The notes beneath the pieces are model-generated. The model ran no database searches. It worked only from the letters and a program-made list of their open reading frames with translations, and was not told the DNA's origin. DNA of 64,000 nucleotides, from NCBI RefSeq assembly GCF_008831285.2, contig NC_045147.1, forward strand, positions 8,586,334 to 8,650,333, read 5' to 3'. Positions within the stretch are counted from its first letter, which is position 1; the number at the start of each line of letters is the position of its first letter. This stretch comes from Nymphaea colorata (taxonomy: Eukaryota; Streptophyta; Magnoliopsida; Nymphaeales; Nymphaeaceae). The translations under genes and the position numbers were made by a program. This document shows positions 47,150-59,855 of the stretch, one piece after another.

Positions 47150-49106
47150 CTCCCCCTCAAGCTGGGCATACATATCAAACATGCCCAACTTGGATACATT
47201 TTTCTCAAACAAAGTAGAAGTAAGGCTTTAGTCAGAACATCAGCAGTTTGGTCTTCAGACTTCATGTATGGTAGAATTAATTCTTTAGCATTAATCCTCT
47301 CTCGGATGAAATGACAGTCAATCTCAACATGCTTTGTTCTGTCATGTAACACAGGGTTGTTTGCCAAGTTGACCACTGACTTGTTATCACAATACATTTT
47401 CATTGGCCCTTCAATCTCTATTCCAATATCAATCAACAATACTTTCAGCCACAGTAACTCTGACACTCCCACAACAATAGCTCTGTATTCAACCTCAGCA
47501 CTAGATCGGGAACAAATATCTTGTCTCTTGCTTCTCCATACAATGAGATTTCTCCCCAGGTAAACACAGTACCCTGCGGTTGATCCTCTAGTATCAACAC
47601 AGCCTACCCAGTCTGCATCAAAATAACCTCAATCTCGAACAATCCTTGTTTCCCATGTAGGAGTCCCTTGCCAGGATTCCGCTTCAAGTAACACAAGATC
47701 CTGTTAATAGCCTTCAAGTGAGCATCCGTTGGAGTATGCATGAATTGACTCATCACATTCACAGCAAAGGTAATACCAGACCTAGTGAGAGTAAGATAGA
47801 TCAACTTTCCAATTAGACGTTGATACCTTCCCTTGGCCTCTTCACAGAGAGGTTTTCCATCTCTAATATTGAGCTTGTGTCCAACATCCAAAGGAGTAGA
47901 AGCGGGTCTATACTCTAGTTTTATTGAGATCAAATTCGACAGCCAATAACTCCTTTAATTTTGTTATTTCATCTTCATCATCGCATGTAACAATCATATC
48001 ATCAACATAGACTAACAAAAGAGTAACCTTATCCTTCTTCATCTTCACAAATAGAGTACGATCTCCATTTCCTTGATTGTAGCCATGTTGTCTCGAGGAG
48101 ATTGCTTGAGCCTATATAAAGCTTTCTTCTCTTTGCAGCATTTTCTCGGTTCCTCATATCTTGGGGACATACACATATACACCTCCTCTTCAAGGTCTCC
48201 ATTGAGAAAAACATTCTTAACATCAAGTTGGTACATCTTCCACTCCTTTATCACTGCTAAAGAGATAATAACTCTAACAATCTTCATCTTTGCAACAGGA
48301 GCAAAAGTCTTCAAATAGTCAACTCTATATTTCTGACTAAACCCCTTGGCAACAAGAGTACCTCTCAACACTCCCATCTGGTTTGTACCTAATGGTGTAG
48401 ACCCACTTGGATCCAACCAGATGAACTGTTTCAGAGATCTTTACCACCTCTCATGTCTTGTTTCTGTTCAAGGCTTCCATCTCTTCTTGCATTGCATGAG
48501 TCTCCTTAGGATCACTTTGAGCCTCAGCAACAGTCCTAGGATTCACAGCTAAAGAAAGATATGATACAAAACATTTGTAGTCCTCGCTCAGTCTAGAATA
48601 AGATATGAAGTTACCAATAGGGTGTTGAGTACATGACCTGACACTCTTTCTCAGGGCAATGGGAAGCTCTTCATTTGCATCCTCTATCTCAATGTCTTTT
48701 TCAACTGGCTTCTCCCGAGCATGACTTGGGTCATCTAGGGAAGGAGTAGCATCGGGATTGGGAGTAGAATTCTTTCCATCAGTCACATCATCTATAAGCA
48801 CTTTTTGCTCAGAGTAAACCTGCCCAAACAAGTGGTTATGTTCCTCCTCAGTCCCAGTAGAACAACCTTCATCTCTTTCATGCTCAAGCACATCTGCAAC
48901 TGCTCGACTCTCTTTCCACTTATATTTCAAAAAATCTGTGAATTGAATTTCTTGACTCGAAGAATACTCTTCCATTGACATAGACTTCTCACCCTGAAGA
49001 TAATTCTCACCAAAATAGAAGACATGTTCCAGGAAGGTGACATCCTTAGTAACATAAATACGACCAGTGGTGGGATCAAGGCACTTATGCCTTTGCAATG
49101 CCCTTG
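47134..49106 (-). pseudogene. Copia Pol fragment, element 3 (minus strand)
   Basis: Minus-strand frames in order: 49098-48451 (end of integrase core, YVTKDVTFLEHVFYFGEN, and the linker), 48416-48045 (start of reverse transcriptase, LDVKNVFLNGDLEEEVYM), a gap region that includes the YVDD-type block near 48000 in shifted frame, 47933-47604 (reverse transcriptase end, GKLIYLTLTRSGITFAVNVM) and 47472-47134 (RNase H, MKMYCDNKSVVNLANN). Several frameshifts separate the pieces. The sequence is close to element 1. The 5' half is lost at about 49106, so no protease, gag or 5' LTR. Confidence 0.9.
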
Positions 49107-52100
49107 GAAGAGTCCAGCTTGTTCCACCAAGCCTACGGTAGTCATGATAGGTTTCATGTCTTCCATGCTTTTGTGCACTCTTGTGGCTAGATTAGTGACT
49201 ATCCATTCCATGTATAGAATTCCCTAACAAAACATCATAAGAAACTGACCATGTTCCCATTTAATGCATGCGTGCGTTCCCATAGTTGTGATTTAATGTT
49301 TTGGTTTGGCAGAAGTGTTGATGGTTTTTTCATAAAGTTTTCATGTGGTAGCCACACATGCACACATCCATGCACATAGAAGTTTGCTAAAGGTTGAGTT
49401 AAGTTAGGTAGACATTTCTATCACATGGCAGATTTTTTGTCAGACTTGTCAAAGCCGCTATTCTAGGAGGGCGTTTTCAACATTTAGATATATATTGGGA
49501 TCATTTATATGACTAGTTTCTTTTGGCACCAATTTATGTGATTTGGAGTATGTTTTTCCCCCTCCATCACGTAAATTACAAACCTATTTTCTAAATTTCT
49601 ATATGTAGGAAATTGGGTTATGAGATTTTAATAGAATTTGCGGCTTCAAAGCTTATGAATTAAGTAGAATCTCTTTATTCCTAAAAGTGAATGTTGTTCA
49701 TTTCTATGTTAGCTTTACAATGAACCTAGCTTTGTGAATTTTGGTATTGTTTGTACCTTATGCTAGTTAGAATTATAGAACCAGATTTTTGTAATATGAT
49801 TTTCTACAAAAAATGGTTGATGAGAAATGTGTTTCCTTGATGTCATAAGTCAAGATTGAGAGATGTCTAGAGTCTTTCCACCAAGTTTCGTCAGATTTGG
49901 TTAGTCGTTTACTTTCCCACTTGTACTGCATTTTCTGTGGTATCTAGTTTGCAGTCTTTGGGATTTAAAAAAATTACTTACTTTTATACTCTAAAAATCC
50001 AAAGTTGGGTGACGTTTGGCAAAGTCGGAAGATATGATCACGTTTTCCATATGTCAATACTGTCTATGTCAATTTTTAGCCTCCATTCATGTTCATTAGG
50101 GTCTTTAATTTGTTGCCCCAAGTTAGATTATTAATTATATTTTTATGTTTCTCACTGTTATAACTATTTCAGTTTTATCAAATGCCTGAATTTCAGAAAT
50201 AAGTTTTGGCTGCAGAATGATATTGAGTAGCATAAAGTGTGTTAAGTTCATTCATGTAATGATAGTCAATCTCCAATTTTTAGCCCAAACCGAGTTCATA
50301 GGTTACCCTTTTGCACATCCAAAATTGCCCATCAAATCATAAGTGTGTTTCTACACATTGCAGAACACCATTTTCTAGCATGATTTTGGCAATATCCTAG
50401 GTTGAGTTTCTGCCATCATTTTTTTATTCCATCGCTTCAAGGTGTTAGTTAGATGTGTCTAAATGTCGTCTAAGCAGTTTCACATCCATCCAAGGTCATT
50501 AGGTTATGTTTTCCTTCCTAGGTATATGCTCAATTTTTAGCTAAGCCATATTTAGTTTCGTTTAAACCTAATTTTTAACATCATTGCATAGTTTCTACCT
50601 CATGCAAACATTCTTTTTCAAACCCATCGCTTTTGTAGCTTTCTTTGATGTGTTTATAAGTTGTTCGAATTTAATGTCAATTAGAATTCGTTTTAAGGGG
50701 TCTACCACATCTGAAATTTAAACCTATTTTCTATTTTTGGCAGTTTTGTTTTCTTACCCAAGTTAGAGTTGTGGTCTGCTTTGCTTGTCATAGTTTGATC
50801 TCTTGTGGTTGTCTTGGCATGCCTCACATCAAGCAGCTTGCTCAGCATGTCTAGGATGTGCTTGTTCAATCCCATGTCCATCAAAGGTCACATGGCTAGT
50901 GGGTTAGGTCTGTTGGCTGGGTTAGTCCTCTGTGTCTGTGTTGTATACATGTTCTAGGTTCGCACACATTGGCAGGGATGCATTGCACAACATGCAAGCC
51001 ATTTCCTCAGCAATTTGATGCTGATGGACTCCCCTTGGGTTGTATATATAACATGCTTTTTTTGTTAGTATGGTGCTTTATGTGTTATAGGGTGCTTGGT
51101 TGTATTGATAATCTTATTTGCATTATCACAGTTTATTTATATTTCCCCTACAACAATTCGGGTTAAATCTGTCACTATTTTAATGCTAGTTAAAATGAAC
51201 GCTGGCACTATTCCAGTGCCAATAAGACCACGAGGGCCCCAATCGCCACTACCATTTGCACTGGCGGAAAATGCTAGCAATAGAGCTCATGACTACACTG
51301 GCACAAATTTAGGGCCAGAAAAAGAGGGCTAAGTGATGCTTCATGTAGCACCAAAAGAATAGAAACTATGGCCAGCATCAGAAAGGTTATTAACTGGTGG
51401 ATTATTAAACACAAGTATTCACACTATATCTGGCATCTCTCAAGACAGTGCTGGAGATGAATGCTTTTGATGCTACATTAATTAAGACACTAGTGATGGT
51501 GTTAAATTTTTTAATAATAGTAATACTAATAATATTTTGTACAAACAATAGCTGAAATGCACATAACACTCATTCCATCAGTTACAATTAATTTGTTACA
51601 TAAAATGGAATACAAAATTCCAAATTTGTTTAAGGCAGGTACTCAGCTTCCCTCGATGCTGGTTCATCCTTGTATTTGTTCAAGGTAGCTCTGATCTATG
51701 TTTTGTTCCTTTGCATCTACTTGTAGACCTTCATACCTATACACAATGATCCAAAACCTATTACCTACACATATCTGGAAGCACATTTTCCAATTCTGAT
51801 TGCACTTAGTTATATACATAATAATGCTGATGCTATTCCAGCTTACAAGAACAAGAATGGACAAGGAAGATATAAACCAGAAGCACTTTTTCCTCTTCCC
51901 CTATAAATTTAGAATCTAATTACTTATGCTACAGCCAACTTATTCTCACACTTTTTATTTAGATATAATTTAGTGTACTATTACAAGATGTACCTGCATA
52001 TATAGGATTCAAAGCCAAAACAAGTTTCTTCTTGTTGTGCATAGTTGGTCTAGATTCTTATGCTTCATAATATAACAATATTGAATTTGTTTTCCATAGG

Positions 52101-52982
52101 CTGCTTGACCTGAAGGTAAGGAAGATGAAGCTCATAGCCTCCAAAAGAAGAGATAGGAATTTGATTTTCATCAAAATCACCAAGTTGTTTCTTAGATTAC
52201 AGCAATTAATTCTGATGAAACAAGGAAAGAGTTTGAAGTAGTTGCATAGTCATTATAATGTGTATGTATGAGCTCTTCTTATACAAAATATTAATATGTG
52301 GGACAAAGCTCACCTAGCAATTAGACAACCCACAACAGATTCAATAGAACTTCATCAGAAAATTATACACAAAATGTACTAAGTGTAAACATATTGAGCA
52401 ACGGAAAATCGAAAATTAATGCAATTTCTTCCAAGTTGTTACATATGCTCGATGTCAACTTCATGTTTACGTCACAGGTTGAAGGGATTCTAATGGTGAT
52501 ACTTAGATACGTTCACCTCGATGCTGTAAAGTTTCATATCCTTTAAGCAATAAAGGATCTAGCCATATTATGTTTGTAAGATATTTGTCCTACTCTTATG
52601 TATTAGTATGTTTTGTTGAGAAAGCTATATAAACTAGGAGAGTTTCTTTGTTCCCTAGGCCTGGTTTGCATCACCAAGTGGAAAGAAATCTGACCTCTCC
52701 ATTGGAACCCACTGCATCTACCTTGTGAGAAGAGAAAGTTTAATGGCACCAACCCATTTCTTGTACATACGTTCTTCCACAATTTGGTTACAAAAACTTA
52801 CCCGATGAGATAGAGATTAAATGAACATTAGTCTGGTTATCTTGTTTTTTGATAGTTGCAATGTCTCGTTTTTTCTAAAAATTTGACACAACCATCCAGT
52901 TGTTCATATCTATCAAGAAAGGCCTGAAGCTTTGTATTTCTGCATATGCATAATCTTGATGACTATATCTGCCTTATCGACA
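49107..52982. other. No recognised gene (3.9 kb)
   Basis: AT-rich unique-looking DNA. Several stretches (49250-50700) resemble non-coding transposon or intron DNA, but no LTR, terminal repeat or coding block could be supported on either strand. Confidence 0.45.
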
Positions 52983-53257
52983 GCCTGAGCAAAAATGGTT
53001 GAAAGATCTCATATTGAGAATCTACGTGGAGGTAAAACCTGATTTAAAATTTTCACTTGCATTTACTGTTAGTTAATTTAGCTGCAGCTGCGTTCAAACA
53101 ACAAATTGAATCAAGTCGCTCTGATCAAGTGGGCCTTCCAATTAAAGTCGACGTGTTTCATTCTGGATCTCTGAAGGCAAGTAGATGGAATAACTTACCT
53201 TGGGAAATCTTTGAGGGTGTATTAGGGGGGTTGGCATCACAGTTGGGCGAGGCTTAG
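52983..53257 (+). CDS. Possible exon pair, family not recognised
   Basis: Two short exon-like pieces: about 52983-53031, bounded by an acceptor-like CGACAG and a donor-like GAG|GTAAAAC and readable as PEQKWLKDLILRIYVE, and an open frame to a TAG at 53255 with LAAAAFKQQIESSRSDQVGL and a following WNNLPWEIFEG. The composition is protein-like rather than random. I do not recognise the family. If real, it may continue at 58204 beyond the inserted repetitive DNA. Confidence 0.25.
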
Positions 53258-53388
53258 TAGTCAGTCAATTCCTGTTTTGAACTCTCATGCTATCAATTTT
53301 GTTTAATGTAAAAAGGAAACACCAATATACAAGCTGAAATATAGGAAGAGGTCCACCCCCAAACCATAGAAAGTAGTCTTGAACCTTA

Positions 53389-54058
53389 CACTTTGTTTGC
53401 ATAGAGGGAAGGAGAGGCAAAGGGAGGGGTGGAAAGGGGAGGGGTGGAAAGGAAAGCAAAAGAAAGTGAGGGAAAAGGAATGGGAAAAGAAGGGAAAGGA
53501 AAGGAAAGGAAAGGAAAAATGTGATTATAAAACTTGTTTGGATAGAAAGGAAATAATTGCTAAATCATATTTGTTTGGGCTACATAAAGAAAAGAAAATG
53601 TTAGAATTTATATTACTTTATAATAATACCCCTGCACTAGATGATGGAAAGGGGATAGGGGGCATCGTGAATAGTGGTAAAAAGATAAACAGAGAAGATA
53701 AAAAAGATGAATTTGAGGAACCTTCTTTGTTGTGATAGTTTACGTGAACAGTGGTAAAGAGAGACTCTAGATAAAAAAAGATGCTACTATCACGTAAAAC
53801 CTTGTTCTTGCATGCACAGTGAGAAAGAAATGGCATATATGGTAAAAAGTGATAAGCCTTTCTTTCCCTCCAATTTTGGAGGATTGGATTTACACTAGAG
53901 CATCCTTTTCATTCTCTCTCTTTCTTTTCCCTTTCTTTGCAACCAAACAAGTTTTTTACTTTTCTTTTATTTCTTTTCTTCTTAATTAATCAACCAAACA
54001 AAGGATTGATTGTTCTTTCATTTTCTTCCCCTCCCTTCCCCTTCATCCAAATAGGGTG
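53389..54058. mobile_element. 670-bp MITE, PIF/Harbinger type
   Basis: Ends are imperfect inverted repeats: CACTTTGTTTGCATAGAGGG on the left and, reversed, CACCCTATTTGGATGAAGGG on the right, with purine-rich then GGAAA-repeat subterminal DNA on the left and the complementary pyrimidine-rich DNA on the right. TTA flanks both ends (53386-53388 and 54059-54061), the target duplication expected for Harbinger-type transposons. No transposase is encoded. Confidence 0.72.
53482..53519 (+). repeat. GGAAA pentanucleotide repeat
   Basis: About six units of (GGAAA)n inside the left arm of the MITE. Confidence 0.75.
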
Positions 54059-54061
54059 TTA

Positions 54062-57000
54062 GTATTGGGGAATGGAAAAAACTTTAGGTAGCGTTTGGCT
54101 ACATGCACAAAATGGAGGCATAACGACATTCTGCCTCTAAAATAGAGTTTTGATTGGCTACACAGGAAACCCAGTTTCCTTAAAATCTTTATAGGGGGTC
54201 GTTTTTTCATTTAAAAACGTTTTGTGTAATGGTTAACGATTTTGGGGTCTGCAGCATGGTGCTCCATCCGGCGACAACATGGTTTTGTTTGTTTTTTTAT
54301 TATTTTGATTCATGATGTTTTGGCAAACAAATTAGTATATATACTGTTTTTCAAGCTGCAGGTGTGGTAGGGTCAGTCTAAAAGCAACCGAACCTACTCC
54401 CAAGATCTGTGGAGGGAGGCGCACCACTCGAAGTGAGGTTAAGATTTACAATTTCAAATCCCTGCCGGACAATCCCCCGACTTAATATTCCCTTGGGTCA
54501 AGATGAACAAGTGAGGTTAAACCCGCCCAAGTCTTAACCTACTACAGAAATCTAAAAATATGTGAGGCTTATTACAAACGTAAGCGATACATGAAATCAC
54601 TCCTCACTCACTCAAACCATTCATTCAAGCAAACCATCCTGTCAAACCATGCCTAGGCGAAACAAACCATGTCCCAAACCCTTAGGTAGGCCAAGTAACT
54701 CCGAGTTGTGTCCTAGGCCAAGAGGGCTTTGGAGGAACTCAACTGGTTGCATGCCAATGTGGCTGGTGTGCAAGCAATAACACCCTTAGCCCGTGTCTAT
54801 AGGATGACACGAATCTCACCTCTCGGGGCCACGCCCGAGGACTCCACTTGCTACACCAAGGATGAAAACTGCAGCCTTAGCTGCCCCCTTGGTATTCACG
54901 ATCCGTCATGAATGTCCAGCTCCTTGCTTCCGTACACCTTGCTAAGTCAGTCAAGTGACAAAGAATCACTATTCGATCAAGTATAACAAGCAAGAGTGTT
55001 AAGGTAGATGCATTCACCAGAACCCTAGTCGACCCCAAGTTGCAAGAGAGAGTTGGGGGGAAGCAATCGCCAATATCGCTTGGCGGACGCGGTTCCTTCA
55101 ATGTAGGTCCGGTGGTAGGTTTGGCTGGTTCGAGCCTTCTAGTTCCAAGCCGTAGGTGGGTCCACCTTCTGAGTTCTCCTCCTTCCAATTAGGACTCCTC
55201 CCAAAGATGGCGCAGGGATCACCTTCCAATGATTGTGGTAGAATCTTCCAAGATCGGACTGATGATCGAGGACTTGCCCAAATGATGTTGATTGCTCGTT
55301 ACAAGGGATCCCTTCCTATTTTGGTGCACGAGATCCTTCCTTTCAATCTTGGTGCGAGCTCAGATTCCTTCAATCTCCACGTGGAAGATCTCCCTTGATT
55401 GTTGGTGATTGATCTCCCGAGATTAGGAAAGATTCTTACCTTTAGTGGATTGCGTCTACGTGTAATGCACCTAATCTTTCGAGATAATCTCCTTCTTATT
55501 TCGTTGGAGGGAAATAAGGAAGGGTATCTCGCCAAAGTGGGGACGAGCTGGCCTCACCCCACGTGTCTTCGCCTCCAGCTGCCACGTCACTTCTTTCCTT
55601 ATTGATGGAGTCCAGATACGATGTATCTGGAAGCGTAGAAGATTTTCCTTCCAAGATTGTCGCTAAAAATCAGGAAGGTAGGACGCGCCAAAAGCTTCCT
55701 TTTTGGGAACGGTTGGACACTTGGCACGCCTCCCTGCGTGTCTTGCTGCGCCTTCCACAAATGTCACCCTAGCTGGCGGCTTCTTCCTCCCTGCGTTGAC
55801 ACCTAGCCTCCCGAGATCAACTGCGGATCTCACTTGCCCAAAAATGTAGCCAAAGGATTTGGAAAGGAGACGACACCCAAATGTTACCTTTTTGGCACAC
55901 TTATGCGTTAGGGCTGCCTTTTCATCTCCGGACGAATTTGCCCATGCTAAATAAGAATTAATTTAAGTAAAATCAAGATATAGCAAGGGCAGACTTGGAA
56001 CTGAGTACCCAGTGGTCGGATCAGACCGGAAGTCACCGGATCTGACCGGAAAGATGACCGGAATTTTGATCTACTCCATGAAATCCGGCAAACAGTCTTA
56101 CAGGCACCCAGAACTTGCAGTCGCTGATTCAATGGCCAAATGAAGTCCAAATATGTTTATTTTTGGATATGTTGTAGAACTTTTAATTACGAATCCAACG
56201 GTATATGGATCGCCTGAAAACTCTACCGGAATCACCGGAAACAGCCTCTGCAAATGGCGGTTCTGCGGCAGACTGTGCCTGAGCGGCGGCGGCAGAAACA
56301 ACGAACTTCCGCGGCGGATTCGCCCGGTGCGCCCTGGTCCGATCAAAGCTGAAATTTAAGTAAGCTGAGGCCGAGATCTTTGCAACAAGCTATCAATTGC
56401 CGTAAAACTCCCAGTGGGTCTCCAGATATAGCTATTTTATCAGGGATGATTTCTGGCGCTCCCTTCAGAAATCTGAGAATCGCCTTCTCCAACACAGTCG
56501 TCCTTATCCTAGGATTTGAGTGTCTTACCTATCTCTGTTTACTGCCAAATTTGAGTATGTTGTAGAGGACGTCGAGATCTTTCCAACGGTATATTGTACG
56601 CCCTCTAACTCCCAACGGATAGTGAGATATGGCCCTGTGATCAGAAGCTTCTGCTGTTGCCTCCTTCAGAAAACCGAGAGGCTCCGCCTTTGCGCGTTTC
56701 CTCTTTTGGATTCCGCGACTTGCCTTCTTTTCTTCTCTTCTCCTCCTTCCTCGTTCCACAACCTGTCTTCAATAAATCATATCTTCAAATGGGGGATGTA
56801 GAATGCCTTATCTAGCCAGGATTTACTAGAGAAGAATCAGAATTTAGGCTGCTGGTCTAGGGACCAGCTGGATGCTTCCTTTCCTTCTCGTGATGCCTCC
56901 AAGACTAAATCTTCCTCTCCACTCAATGCCGCTGGTCCCAATCCAGTTAGGCGAGATGTTACTCTCGAATGCAAGATCTGAACCTTCGTTGATGTCGTGG

Positions 57001-58203
57001 GTAGGGCGAAACCGAGAACTCCTCCACTAAGTACTTAGGAAGGTGGAATACTTAGCTTTAGGATGAAGGTCTCGCCGGATGTTGTTGATGAAGAACCGGT
57101 GGGTAGAACCACGACACGTCGTCTTCTTCACCTCCCTATGGAGCAGCTGCCTCAATATCCCTTCGTGATCAAGGAAAATGCACAGCTGATCATCCAAGGA
57201 CTCCTTGGTTCGGGTTAGATGTTGATCTTCTTCTTTAATGGCTACCGGCAGCCATTAATGGATGGAAGACCTCCAGTAATCTCACGGCTTGGTGAGTATT
57301 GCTGTGTAGTGCTTCAATGGAAGCCACGCCCTAAGGACCAAAGAACTCCACGAGGGAGAAAGAGAGAGCTTCTCTCACTTCATTCAAATTCAATAAGCAT
57401 AATGAACATCGTCTCGGTTTCGTGCCTTTATAGACATAGGCCGAACCGGTTCCTAACTTGTCTCGGTATGAGACTTACAAAAACCGACTCAAATAAAAGA
57501 GAAACGGTACATGAATTAAATGACTTAAACAAAATAATAAAATAGTCTTGGGTGCTCCTCCCGGATCCCAAATGAAGTCTTCAATCTCATGTTCTTGGAT
57601 CTTGGACCCGTCTTTCATCTCATGCGTGTGGATCCTTCTTGGATCTCGGATCCCCTTATGGCTGTCCTTCGGATCTTCTTCTTGTATCTTGCTAGATCCG
57701 GATCCACTTGTCTCCTCACGCTGGTCCATGGTTGCACTAGGTGGTCCATCGCTCATCTTCATGCCGAGCCCACCTTCTTCTAGGCTAGAGTCGCCTAGGT
57801 CTTCACCCTCTACGTTAGGTGTGCCCGGGTCTTCTTCATCTAGGCTAGGTGCGCCTCAGCCTTCGTCCTCTAGGCCAAGCATGCCTAGGTCTTCCGCACC
57901 TAGACATGATGAGTCTAGGTCTCCTAGGTCAAGGTAACCTAGGTCTTCTTAGTGTTCTTAACCTCACAAGAGAAAACACTGCCTTCACGCGAGAATGCCT
58001 TAGACGCTTTTGGGAGTTTAGCCTCCCTATGTTTTTCATCAACTCCGCTAGAAAACGCCTTAGCCGTAAATGCTAGAGAGAAACTACGAAAGTTAACCTC
58101 CCTCGAGTTTTTACCCTTGCTCGAAGTCGCTCCCGCTTGTTCTTCGCAAAACTCATGAACACAAAGGTTAGCCTCACAACAAATATGAGCGCCTTCGGCG
58201 GAG
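54062..58203. repeat. GC-richer repetitive region, unclassified
   Basis: This stretch is visibly richer in G and C than the rest of the window. It holds many short overlapping frames on both strands without domain resemblance. Internal echoes include TTGTAGAGGACG/TTGTAGAAC plus CCAACGGTATA at 56170-56200 and 56560-56600, ACCGGA clusters at 56010-56240, and a CTAGGC/CCTAGG-rich tract at 57780-57950. The look is that of non-coding parts of one or more LTR retrotransposons, but no LTR pair, primer site or Pol was found. Confidence 0.4.
57780..57950. repeat. Imperfect short tandem repeats with CCTAGG words
   Basis: Loosely periodic (~30-bp) units containing TCTAGGCTAG, GTGCGCC or CCTAGGTCTTC recur five to six times. 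The resulting frame is rich in serine, arginine and proline and I treat it as non-coding. Confidence 0.5.
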
Positions 58204-58392
58204 GTGCCAATGTGTGAAGTACGGACAATTGAAGTAGGCTCGTATCAAGGTGTTCTAGGAGCCGGTTCTACTCTAATCTGTGTTGCACATCAAGTGTTTG
58301 ATAAATTTTTTTATGAAAATCTGATGGTCAGTCTTCAAAGCAGCAGTAAAGAACTTGTGGCTGTCACCCTCAAAGAACATATAGAATTGTAG
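58204..58392 (+). CDS. Possible exon, family not recognised
   Basis: An open stretch ending at TAG 58390 contains VLGAGSTLICVAHQVFDKFF and a following ENLMVSLQSSSKEL. It reads like a real protein terminus and starts near the right edge of the repetitive region. It may belong with the pieces at 52983-53257. No family assigned. Confidence 0.25.
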   Translation: MPMCEVRTIEVGSYQGVLGAGSTLICVAHQVFDKFFYENLMVSLQSSSKELVAVTLKEHIEL

Positions 58393-59855
58393 CTGCTAAT
58401 TGGTCTGTAGCTTAACAGAAATTGTTTCAAGGTCTGGCCCTTGATTTTCTATACATCAGCATCTGTAGCCCAAGGAAACATTGTTGGATGGTTCTTCGGA
58501 TGAATAATTACTGGTACTACAATGAGTAATTGCAATTATTGTTTGGGAGAATTCTCTGAGAAGGCCATTTCAATAATCTTTTTGTCTTTCGTTCTCCTTC
58601 AGTTTCAAGAATAGGAGTATAAACCTACGGCGGTTATTCAATTTTGCTGTTTATGCGGGTGATAATTGCAATTCCTAACTGTGGAACGGATGGTAGTTTT
58701 TTTTTTTTAACCAGGCAAAAGGCAAGAACGATGGCTCCATATTCCAACTCTTATTTAGTACCTGTTTTTATTTTAATGGCAAGCCGGGAAGAACCTCTTC
58801 ACATACATCGGCCCTAGCTCCTGAACTTCCAAGTATGGTGAAATGAGTGAATGGAGATCATTTTAGTTGGCATCTTCTAACTTTCCCATGTGGAACTTGG
58901 GAGGCATGTATTTGTGACTGCATGCTTCAACTGCTTTGGACATTCTCTTGGCTTCTTGTGCAGCTTTTGTTGTCCAATGTTTGGCGGCCAAGCTTATTGT
59001 TGTAATAGACATGGACAACTTAATTCTTGTAAACCTTAGATGGTAAACTCCTTTTGCAGTGCAATGATTTAAAAGTGCTGTTATTTTTGCATGAGATAGT
59101 GTATTTATTTTGTCGCCTTAGGTTAAAAAACCATATATGCCATATGAATGTGGTCATGTTATCGTTTCCTAATGTTTTGGAAGCTATCTCATTGCACAAA
59201 GCATGCTAAAGCAAATGAGTAATTTAGCTCACATTTTTAATGATGGTTTTCTATGTACATTTGCATCAGCTATTTGTATTCTTATTGTTAATTTCTTACT
59301 AATTGCGGACTTGTGTTTGAGAACTGACGTCTTGTAGATTTGGGCTATTAGTTGACACTCTTTCAATAGACAGTGTCTACACAAATATGTGTATTAACTA
59401 ATTAACAATAAGTCAGCTGAAATAAGTTTGTAAAAAACCATTTTTTTGGCCATTCAAATAAAAACCAAGTTTTTACTATTGAAAACCTGTTTTTCGGCAT
59501 GCTATCTAGACAGTAAAACCAGGTTTCAAAAACATATTAAGAAAACTGATTTTCTCAAAACCAAGTTTTAAGACCAGTTTTTTCTAAGGGTGCATCAAAA
59601 AAGGCCTAAGGCTTGGTTCGAGCAGTGGAATCACCTTTCGCCCACGAAAAGAATGACTTCGCGGGAGAGGGGGACAGAGCTAACGGGACAAAAATAATCT
59701 GATATCTTTCAACAGGGTTCGCTTCATCCACGTTACCTTTTTCGAGTAAATGGAGTTTCGACGGCTCGCGATAAGTCTTTAATTTTAGGCTGCTATCAAG
59801 GACGGAACGAAAACGACGAGGAGGAAGATCAAAGGTTCCAACATCGAATCCATTG
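58393..59855. other. Intergenic; 5' flank of PHP gene
   Basis: Mostly AT-rich. Bases 59390-59590 contain several variants of AAACCAGTTTT/AAACCAAGTTTT in both orientations, resembling a small MITE. From about 59610 the base composition rises toward the gene, consistent with promoter and leader; no clear TATA box was singled out. Confidence 0.45.

Noticed and set aside
57548-57937. 129-residue serine-rich frame
   Set aside because: Lies in imperfect short repeats; low complexity and no homology.
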